NCBI GenBank assembly: GCA_013002865.1
Contig: JABDLU010000145.1
Span: 1-35,577, forward strand
DNA length: 35,577 bases
Direction of reading: 5' to 3'
DNA from: Acidimicrobiia bacterium
GTDB taxonomy: Bacteria > Actinomycetota > Acidimicrobiia > Spongiisociales > SHLN01
The position numbers were made by a program, and so were the translations under genes. This document shows, piece after piece, positions 30,043 through 35,577 of the stretch. Each line of letters begins with the position of its first letter. Within the stretch, counting starts at the first letter, position 1. Under the pieces are notes generated by a model that was not told the DNA's origin, made no database searches, and worked only from the letters and a program-made list of their open reading frames with translations.

Positions 30043-30447
30043 ATGCTCGATGATTCGATTCGCTGGCTTCACCTGGTGGCCACCTCGGTGTGGCTTGGAG
30101 GGTTGATCACGCTGGGCGCATTGGTCGGGGCAGTGCGGGGGGCCGGCGCAGATCGCACGGTGTTGACGGCCATGGCCCGCCGGTTCGGCACGCTGTCGTG
30201 GGCCGCCCTGGCGGTACTCGTAGTCACCGGGATACTGCAGCTTGCCCGCTCCGAGATATCGCTGCGCGACGACACCGACTACGCGGTGACGCTGTTCGTG
30301 AAGCTGGCACTGGTCGGTATCGCCGCCGGGCTCGCCCTCTTCCACCAAATGACGGCCCGGACCAGCTCACCCGCCACGCGAGGCATCGTGCAGGCCGCCA
30401 TCCTGCTGGCCGGCCTGGGTGTGGTGGCGGCGGCTGTGACCCTCTAG
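30043..30447 (+). CDS. CopD-like small membrane protein
   Basis: This 134-residue protein has four hydrophobic helices and begins with the CopD-domain pattern IRWLHLVATSVWLGGLITLGAL. It continues FGTLSWAALAVLVVTGILQLARSE, VTLFVKLALVGIAAGLALFHQM and a final helix. CopD-like proteins are linked to copper import or, more generally, to periplasmic metal or haem chemistry; this short stand-alone form has no assigned substrate. ATG 30043 is chosen over the upstream track start; a TAGGCT -10-like element ends 8 bases earlier, so the message may be leaderless. It is 44 bp after the AhpD-like gene and convergent with ispG, 3 bp apart. Confidence 0.7.
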   Translation: MLDDSIRWLHLVATSVWLGGLITLGALVGAVRGAGADRTVLTAMARRFGTLSWAALAVLVVTGILQLARSEISLRDDTDYAVTLFVKLALVGIAAGLALFHQMTARTSSPATRGIVQAAILLAGLGVVAAAVTL

Positions 30448-30450
30448 GCC

Positions 30451-31662
30451 TCAGTCGCCCTGGGCAACCTCGGCCACGGCCTGGCGGCGGGCATCGGCCT
30501 GGTTGGCGTCTCCCTGCAACTCGCGCAGCAGCGCGGCTTCCCGCTGTGCCTCCTCGTCGGCGCCGGCTTCGGCTGCTGCCAGGCGGGCTTCGACCCCCTC
30601 GGCAACCAGCTTGCGAGCCTCGTCGAGCAAGGCCTCCACCATCTCATCCTCGGGGACTACCCGGACGACCTGGCCCTTGATGAACAGGTGACCGCGTCCC
30701 CGTCCGGCCGCGATGCCGATGTCGGCTTCCCGGGCCTCGCCCGGGCCGTTCACCACACAGCCCATGACGGCCACCTGGATCGGCAGCTTCTCGTTCTCGA
30801 GGGCTTCCTGGGCGTCCTGGGCGACTTTGAAGACATCGACCTCGGCACGGCCACAGGACGGGCAGGCGATGAGGTCGAGGCCCTGGCGCTCTCGCAACCC
30901 AAGGTATTCGAGCAGTTTGCGGCCGGTCTTGGCCTCCTCCACCGGGTCGGTCGTCAGCGAGAACCGAATCGTGTCACCGATGCCCTCCAGCAGCAGCGTG
31001 GCGATGCCGGCGACCGACTTGATGATGCCCCCCGGCGGCGGGCCGGCTTCGGTCACGCCGAGATGGAGCGGGTAGTCGACCTTTTCGGAGAGGAGCCGGT
31101 ACGAGTCGACCATGGTCGGCACGTTCGAGTGCTTCACCGAGATCTTGATCAGGTCGAATCCCTCTTCCTCGAGCAGGCCAATCTCGAATAGCGCCGATTC
31201 GACAAGCGCCTCCGGCACCGGCGCCCCGTACTTCTCCAGCAGGTCCTTGTCGAGGGAACCGGCGTTCACCCCGACCCGGATCGGGATGGCACGGTCCTTG
31301 GCTTCGCGAGCTACGGCCCGAATGTGCTCGGGCTTGCGAATGTTGCCCGGGTTGAGGCGCAGGCCGTCGACCCCGGCTTCGAGGGCGGCAAGGGCCAGCC
31401 GATACTGGAAGTGGATGTCGGCAATGATCGGCACCGGCGAACGGGGCACGATTTCGGCGAGGCCTTCGGCAGCCTCGACGGTGTTGCAGGTTATCCGGAC
31501 GATGTCTGCTCCGGCGCCGGTCAGGGCATAGACCTGGGCAAGGGTGGCATCGACGTCGTGCGTCTTGGTCGTGGTCATCGACTGCACCGAGATCGGCGCG
31601 TCTCCCCCGACGGGAACGTCGCCGACCGTCAGGGAGCGAGTGGGGCGCCGTTCGATGGTCAT
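30451..31662 (-). CDS. ispG: 4-hydroxy-3-methylbut-2-en-1-yl diphosphate synthase
   Basis: This 403-residue enzyme (GcpE) converts MEcPP to HMBPP in the MEP isoprenoid pathway, using a 4Fe-4S cluster. The TIM-barrel half is seen in VQSMTTTKTHDVDATLAQV, GADIVRITCNTVEAAEGL, PIIADIHFQYRLALAALEAGVDGLRLNPGNI and IRVGVNAGSLDKDLLEKYG. The cluster half has the ligands CPSCGR and MGCVVNGPGEAREADIGIA. A ~50-residue Ala/Glu-rich tail (from ~355) goes beyond the usual end. The start is the ATG before TIERRPTRS; the track's first 43 residues are discarded. It is transcribed toward the CopD-like gene and lies 37 bp downstream of the cyclic-nucleotide-binding gene on the same strand. Confidence 0.95.
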   Translation of the reverse strand: MTIERRPTRSLTVGDVPVGGDAPISVQSMTTTKTHDVDATLAQVYALTGAGADIVRITCNTVEAAEGLAEIVPRSPVPIIADIHFQYRLALAALEAGVDGLRLNPGNIRKPEHIRAVAREAKDRAIPIRVGVNAGSLDKDLLEKYGAPVPEALVESALFEIGLLEEEGFDLIKISVKHSNVPTMVDSYRLLSEKVDYPLHLGVTEAGPPPGGIIKSVAGIATLLLEGIGDTIRFSLTTDPVEEAKTGRKLLEYLGLRERQGLDLIACPSCGRAEVDVFKVAQDAQEALENEKLPIQVAVMGCVVNGPGEAREADIGIAAGRGRGHLFIKGQVVRVVPEDEMVEALLDEARKLVAEGVEARLAAAEAGADEEAQREAALLRELQGDANQADARRQAVAEVAQGD

Positions 31663-31699
31663 GGCGTGATGGTAGAGCAGGCCGGGGCGGTGACGGAGG

Positions 31700-32125
31700 T
31701 CAGGTGACGAGCTGCTCGTCGGCGTGGCGCAGGCGATGAGCCAGGGTCGCCAGCATCTTCCGGGCCAGGTGGGGTGCGCTATCGAGCACACTGCTGAAAT
31801 CCCGGCGGTGCATCTCCAGCACCCGGGTGGGAGCAGTGGTCACCACCGTCGCCGACCGGGGCAAATCCTCCAGGAGCGCCATCTCACCGAGGAAATCGCC
31901 GTCGCCCAGCTCGGCCAGCTTCTGGCCATCCTTCATGACGTCGGCCCGGCCCTCGATGATCACATAGAAAGAGTTGCCCGATGTGTCCTGGGTCACCAGG
32001 ACCTTTCCCTCGCCAACGGATACTTCATCAGCGTGGCGGCCGACGTCGGCCAGCTCCCCATCATCGAGGTTGGCGAACAGCGGGACCGCCCGCAGCAGCT
32101 CGAGCTTGGCATCCTTGTGGCGCAT
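31700..32125 (-). CDS. stand-alone cyclic-nucleotide-binding domain protein
   Basis: This 141-residue protein is a single cNMP-binding beta-roll of the CRP/PKA type: VPLFANLDDGELADVGRHADEVSVGEGKVLVTQDTSGNSFYVIIEGRADV, then LAELGDGDFLGEMALLEDLPRSATVVTTAPTRVLEM, which contains the phosphate-binding FLGEMALL...PRSATV cassette with the conserved Glu and Arg. It ends after the C-helix with no DNA-binding HTH, so it is not itself a CRP. It may sense cAMP and act through a partner. AGGAGG lies 5 bases before the ATG. It is divergent from the ligase gene (71 bp) and probably co-transcribed with ispG. Confidence 0.85.
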   Translation of the reverse strand: MRHKDAKLELLRAVPLFANLDDGELADVGRHADEVSVGEGKVLVTQDTSGNSFYVIIEGRADVMKDGQKLAELGDGDFLGEMALLEDLPRSATVVTTAPTRVLEMHRRDFSSVLDSAPHLARKMLATLAHRLRHADEQLVT

Positions 32126-32196
32126 GGGACCTCCTGCAATCGGTACGGGAGCGAGCCTACGCCACACAGCCCGTCGCCGGATGGAAGAATGCGCCG

Positions 32197-33699
32197 GTGT
32201 TGTTGCGCGAGGTCGTCGATTGTTCTGCCGAGGTCCGTTCGACCCGCTCCCGCCTGGCCAAGACGTCGGCCATCGCTGGACTGCTCGGGCGAGCCGAGCC
32301 CGAACTGGTGCCGACCGTCGCCTCCTACCTGAGCGGTGAGCTGCCCCAGGGCAAGATCGGCGTCGGATACGCGCTGCTGTACGGTCTGGACGAGCCGGCG
32401 GCGGCCGACCCGTCGCTGACCGTTGAGCACGTCGACCGGGTGCTCACCGAGCTGAAAGCCATCTCCGGGGCGGGCTCCAAGCAGCGCCGGGTCGACATTC
32501 TCACCACCCTGCTGGGGGCGGCCACCGACGCTGAGCAAGACTTCCTGCGCAACCTGATTATCGGCGAGCTGCGACAGGGCGCCTCCGGCGGGATCATGGA
32601 AGAAGCCGTCGCCCAGGCGGCGGGCGTGCCGGTCGGCCTGGTGCGGCGCGCCGCCATGCTGAACGGCGACCTCGCTCCCGTCGCCCGGGCTGCCCTGTCC
32701 GACGGCGCCGACGGGCTATCGGCCTTTGCGCTCGAGGTGTTCTCGCCGCTCCAACCCATGCTGGCCCAAAGCGCCGAGAGTGCGGCGGCCGCGCTGGAGC
32801 GGACCGGGCCGGCCGCGGTCGAGTACAAGATCGACGGCGCCCGTATCCAGGTCCACCATCAGGCGGGAAAGACGCAGGTATTCAGCCGCAATCTGCGCGA
32901 TGTCACATCCCAGGTGCCCAACGTGGGGGAGGTCCTGGCCGGGCTCGGAATCGATTCCTGCATTCTCGATGGCGAGGCCATCGCCGTCGGCAGGTCCGGC
33001 CGGCCCGAGCCCTTCCAGGAGAGCATGAGCCGCTTCGGCCGCCAGTCCTCCGGGGGGCCACTCGCCGCCTACTTCTTCGACTGCCTCCACCTGAACGGGA
33101 CCGACCTCATCGACGAGCCCACCCCGGTGCGGGCCCAAGCGCTGGCCGGCGCTCTCCCCGGCGGCCTCATCGCTCCCCGCATCGAGACGGACTCCGCCCA
33201 GGAGGCGACCGCGTTCTTCGAGCAGGCAGTCGCCGATGGCTTCGAGGGGGTCATGATCAAGGCCCTCGATGCGCCGTATGAGGCCGGCCGGCGGGGAGCG
33301 GCCTGGATCAAGGTCAAGCCCGTCCACACCCTCGATTTGGTGGTCCTTGCCGTCGAGTGGGGCTCGGGACGGCGCCAGGGCTGGCTGTCGAACCTGCACC
33401 TGGGAGCCCGGGACCCGGAGTCAGAATCATTCGTCATGCTCGGCAAGACATTCAAGGGCCTGACCGACGATTTGCTGACCTGGCAGACCGAGCGGTTCCT
33501 GGAGCTGGAGACCCATCGCGACGGCCGCACCGTGTACGTGCGACCCGAACAGGTGGTTGAGATCGCCTTCGACGGCGTCCAGCGCAGCTCCCGCTACCCC
33601 GGCGGCGTCGCCCTCCGCTTCGCCCGGGTCAAGGGCTACCGCGACGACAAGGACGCCGCAGACGCCGACACCATTGAGACCGTGCGGGGGTTTGTCTAG
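32197..33699 (+). CDS. ligB: ATP-dependent DNA ligase, LigB type
   Basis: This 500-residue ligase seals DNA nicks using ATP. An N-terminal DNA-binding domain (~1-180) precedes the nucleotidyltransferase motifs: motif I VEYKIDGARIQVH with the adenylated Lys211, FSRNLRDVTSQ (motif Ia), ILDGEAIAV (III), FFDCLHLNG (IIIa), FEGVMIKALDAPYEAGRRGAAWIKVKP (IV-V). The OB-fold with motif VI-like RYPGGVALRFARVKGYRDDK follows. Length and domain order match mycobacterial/actinobacterial LigB, a repair-type ligase accessory to the NAD-dependent LigA. GTG 32197 (VLLREVVDCSAEV) is chosen; the track start is 72 codons upstream inside the divergent gene. Heptamer array B begins at its stop codon. Confidence 0.93.
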   Translation: MLLREVVDCSAEVRSTRSRLAKTSAIAGLLGRAEPELVPTVASYLSGELPQGKIGVGYALLYGLDEPAAADPSLTVEHVDRVLTELKAISGAGSKQRRVDILTTLLGAATDAEQDFLRNLIIGELRQGASGGIMEEAVAQAAGVPVGLVRRAAMLNGDLAPVARAALSDGADGLSAFALEVFSPLQPMLAQSAESAAAALERTGPAAVEYKIDGARIQVHHQAGKTQVFSRNLRDVTSQVPNVGEVLAGLGIDSCILDGEAIAVGRSGRPEPFQESMSRFGRQSSGGPLAAYFFDCLHLNGTDLIDEPTPVRAQALAGALPGGLIAPRIETDSAQEATAFFEQAVADGFEGVMIKALDAPYEAGRRGAAWIKVKPVHTLDLVVLAVEWGSGRRQGWLSNLHLGARDPESESFVMLGKTFKGLTDDLLTWQTERFLELETHRDGRTVYVRPEQVVEIAFDGVQRSSRYPGGVALRFARVKGYRDDKDAADADTIETVRGFV

Positions 33700-33816
33700 T
33701 CGATAGTCGTTGGTCGTTGGTCGTCCTGGCAGAGTTGCCAGTTGCAGGTTTCAAGTTCCAAGCCAGAGACCGGGCATCGGGCATCGGGCATCGGGCGTCG
33801 GGCGTCGGGCAACAGG
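33698..33816. repeat. degenerate tandem heptamer array B, part 1
   Basis: Seventeen 7-base units run in unbroken phase from the last bases of the ligase stop codon. They begin agtcgat, agtcgtt, ggtcgtt, ggtcgtc, ctggcag, agttgcc, agttgca, ggtttca, agttcca, agccaga, gaccggg. Catcggg three times, cgtcggg twice and caacagg complete the run. Sub-blocks of near-identical units alternate, as expected from slippage or recombination of 7-mers. The AGTTGCA...AGTTCCA...GGGCATC section recurs in array C at the other side of the acyl-CoA ligase gene. Confidence 0.8.
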
Positions 33817-33818
33817 TA

Positions 33819-33849
33819 CCTCCCCCGCGAGCGCAGCGAGTGGGGGAGG
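33819..33849. repeat. GC-rich hairpin inside the heptamer region
   Basis: CCTCCCCC at 33819-33826 pairs with GGGGGAGG at 33842-33849 around a GCGAGCGCAGCGAGT loop. It lies between the two heptamer blocks and may terminate ligB or the convergent acyl-CoA ligase transcript. The rest of this spacer (33850-33901) shows nothing recognisable. Confidence 0.5.
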
Positions 33850-33901
33850 CAAGGAGGGGGGTGAAAGCGCGTTCCTGTGTTCCCGTTTGCGTCGGGAGGC
33901 C

Positions 33902-33929
33902 GTTGACGGTTGACAGTCGACCGTTGACC
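33902..33929. repeat. heptamer array B, part 2 (28-bp unit)
   Basis: The four units gttgacg, gttgaca, gtcgacc, gttgacc end exactly at the stop codon of the acyl-CoA ligase gene. They are a circular permutation of the four units at 25671-25698 (gttgacc, gttgacg, gttgaca, gtcgacc), so the two loci share a 28-bp composite repeat. Confidence 0.75.
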
Positions 33930-35486
33930 TCAAACAGCCCGCTCCCGGTCTCGCAGGATGCGGCGGAGGATCTTGCCGGAGGCTGATTTGGGGATGTCGT
34001 CGACCAGGTCGAGGTGCCGGATCTGCTTGTAGTGGGCCACGTGGCCGGCCACGTGCTCCATGAGCTCCTCCGGAGTGGCGGTCGCGCCCGGCTTCAGCAC
34101 CACGAACGCCTTCGGGACCTCGCCGGCTTCCTCGTCGGGGACCGGGATGACTGCCGAGTCGGCCACGGCGGGATGGGTGAGCAGAAGCCCTTCGAGCTCG
34201 GCGGGGGGAACCTGAAAGCCCTTGTACTTGATGAGCTCCTTCAACCGGTCGACGATGTACCAATGGTCATCGTCGTCGACGTGGCCGATGTCGCCGGTGT
34301 GCAGCCACCCGTCTTCGTCGATCGTGGCGGCGGTGGCGCCGGGATTGTTCAGATAGCCCTTCATCACTTGCGGCCCGCGGATCCAGATCTCTCCGTCCTC
34401 ATCAATCCCGAGATCACGCCCGTCGGGATCGACGACCCGGCACTCGGTGTTGGACAGGGCAACGCCGATCGATCCCGGCTTGAACTGGCCGGGCGGCGTG
34501 GCGTGGGTGACCGGGCTGGTCTCGGTGAGGCCGTACCCCTGCACCACCTCGCACCCGATGCGAGCAGAGGCTTCGGCCGCGAGTTCTGCACTGAGCGGCG
34601 CCGCCCCCGAGAACACCTGGCGGAGTGACGAGAGATCGTACTTGTCGACCACCGGGTGCTTGGCCAGCCCCAGGATGATGGGCGGCACCAGGTAGGCGCG
34701 GGTCACCTTGTGCTCTTGAATCACGCCGAGGAATTCCTCGAGATCGAACCGCGGCAGCGTGACGGCGGTGCATCCGTTGTACAGGACGCCGTTCATCAGC
34801 ACCTCCATCCCGTAGATGTGAAAGAACGGCAGGACGGCAACGATCACCTCCTGCTCATCCATCTCGAGGGCGTGCTCACCCTGGGCGAGATTGGCGACCA
34901 GGTTGCGATGCGTCAGCATGACCCCCTTGGGCAGGCCGGTGGTGCCGCTGGAGTAGGGAAGGGCCACGATGTCTTCCGCAGGGTCGACCTGAGCGAACCC
35001 CTCGTAAGGCTCGGCCGCCATTAGCTGGGCGACCGGGGTCGCGCCGTCGCCCTCCCCGAGCACAAAGACCTCCTCCAGACCGACGGCGGTGGCAGCCTTG
35101 CGAGCCGTTTCGAGGAACATGGGGATCGTCAGCAGGAACCGGGCGCCGGAATCTCGCAGCTGGTACTCCACCTCCTCGGCCGTGTAGGTGGGGTTGATGG
35201 TGGTGTTGATGCCCCCGACGGCTGCCACCCCGTGGAAGGCCACGGCATATTCGGGAAGGTTGGGGGCCATGATCGCAAAGACATCCCCCGCGCCGAACCC
35301 CCGCGCAACCAGGCCGCCCGCAAACCGGGCAATCGCTCCCGACAGCTCACCATACGTGTAGGACCGTCCACTCACGCCATCGATGACGGCCACCTGGTCG
35401 GCCAGCCGCTCAGCATGCCGCAGCACAACCGCAGTCAAGTGCTCCTCGGGAATCTCAACTGGCGGAAGCGGGCTGGCAAAGGTCAC
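33930..35486 (-). CDS. AMP-dependent acyl-CoA synthetase, 4-coumarate-CoA ligase-like
   Basis: This 518-residue ANL-superfamily enzyme activates a carboxylic acid as acyl-AMP and then forms the CoA thioester. The P-loop-like motif YSSGTTGLPKGVMLTHRN, FFHIYGMEVLMN, GAAPLSAELAAE, QGYGLTETSPVTH, GEIWIRGPQVMKGYLNNP, the hinge region GWLHTGDIGHVDDDDHWYIVDRLKELIKYKGFQVPPAELE, and the C-terminal catalytic Lys in PKSASGKILRRILR are all present. The pattern is that of 4-coumarate/medium-to-long-chain acyl-CoA ligases; the acid is unknown. The GTG start has AAGGAG 4-5 bases upstream. The gene is a single unit flanked on both sides by related heptamer repeats. Confidence 0.92.
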   Translation of the reverse strand: MTFASPLPPVEIPEEHLTAVVLRHAERLADQVAVIDGVSGRSYTYGELSGAIARFAGGLVARGFGAGDVFAIMAPNLPEYAVAFHGVAAVGGINTTINPTYTAEEVEYQLRDSGARFLLTIPMFLETARKAATAVGLEEVFVLGEGDGATPVAQLMAAEPYEGFAQVDPAEDIVALPYSSGTTGLPKGVMLTHRNLVANLAQGEHALEMDEQEVIVAVLPFFHIYGMEVLMNGVLYNGCTAVTLPRFDLEEFLGVIQEHKVTRAYLVPPIILGLAKHPVVDKYDLSSLRQVFSGAAPLSAELAAEASARIGCEVVQGYGLTETSPVTHATPPGQFKPGSIGVALSNTECRVVDPDGRDLGIDEDGEIWIRGPQVMKGYLNNPGATAATIDEDGWLHTGDIGHVDDDDHWYIVDRLKELIKYKGFQVPPAELEGLLLTHPAVADSAVIPVPDEEAGEVPKAFVVLKPGATATPEELMEHVAGHVAHYKQIRHLDLVDDIPKSASGKILRRILRDRERAV

Positions 35487-35530
35487 GGGGCTCCTTGGGG
35501 GCTGGGTGGTTGGAGGCTAACGGGCACAGG

Positions 35531-35577
35531 AGTTGCAGGTTGCAGGTTGCCAGTTCCAAGCAAAAGGGCATCGGGCA
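35531..35577. repeat. degenerate tandem heptamer array C (runs off the window)
   Basis: Units agttgca, ggttgca, ggttgcc, agttcca, agcaaaa, gggcatc and the beginning of another ggg... lie upstream of the acyl-CoA ligase gene and reach the window edge. The order AGTTGCA - AGTTCCA - GGGCATC parallels array B, part 1, on the other side of that gene. Confidence 0.75.

Overview
The window is GC-rich, with many GTG starts, ATGA/GTGA-coupled operons, TANNNT-type -10 elements, a SARP/BTAD regulator, a mycobacterial LigB-type DNA ligase and boxes resembling the actinobacterial DosR site. I infer an actinomycete (Actinomycetota), perhaps an Acidimicrobiia-like lineage. There is no rRNA, tRNA, insertion sequence, phage gene or CRISPR array. 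No gene-free stretch exceeds 300 bases.

Layout. (1) 1-450: a small secreted protein. (2) 538-4400: a sulfur/redox operon behind a perfect CRP-type palindrome and a DosR-like box. Its order is HTH-PocR regulator, sulfide:quinone oxidoreductase-like flavoprotein, DUF1641, TusE/DsrC-like and DsrE2-like. It is followed by a second DosR-like promoter and a run of hairpins that may be a small RNA, then tatA on the other strand. (3) 4704-12344: a flavodoxin-fold reductase, then on the minus strand galM, adenine deaminase and a 1551-residue hybrid sensor kinase. (4) 12422-18361: phosphofructokinase, a MenH-like hydrolase, a 1275-residue SARP-NTPase-TPR regulator, and a 30-codon secreted micropeptide gene missed by the ORF track that has a SARP-style promoter. 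(5) 18368-22332: membrane protein and M20 peptidase (minus), cation/proton antiporter (plus) and a solitary IF-1 (minus). (6) 22533-25607: a small protein and pyruvate phosphate dikinase behind a third DosR-like box. (7) 25776-29998: a lipid-modification operon of FAD oxidoreductase, DUF1365, cyclopropane-fatty-acid synthase and an AhpD-like protein. The last is one frame interrupted by a single TGA at a CxxC cysteine, so it is probably a selenoprotein. (8) 30043-35486: CopD-like protein, ispG, a lone cyclic-nucleotide-binding protein, LigB ligase and a 4CL-like acyl-CoA ligase. Three intergenic loci carry degenerate tandem 7-mers in constant phase.

How it may work together (inference). Three promoters share a box and its spacing to the -10: the sulfur operon, the hairpin RNA and ppdK. 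This suggests one redox- or hypoxia-responsive regulon joining sulfide oxidation and sulfur carriers to pyrophosphate-linked glycolysis. The strongest candidates for undescribed biology are the SARP-TPR regulator with its micropeptide, the CxxU AhpD-like protein in a membrane-lipid operon, and the DosR-like-box/structured-RNA/sulfur-carrier locus.
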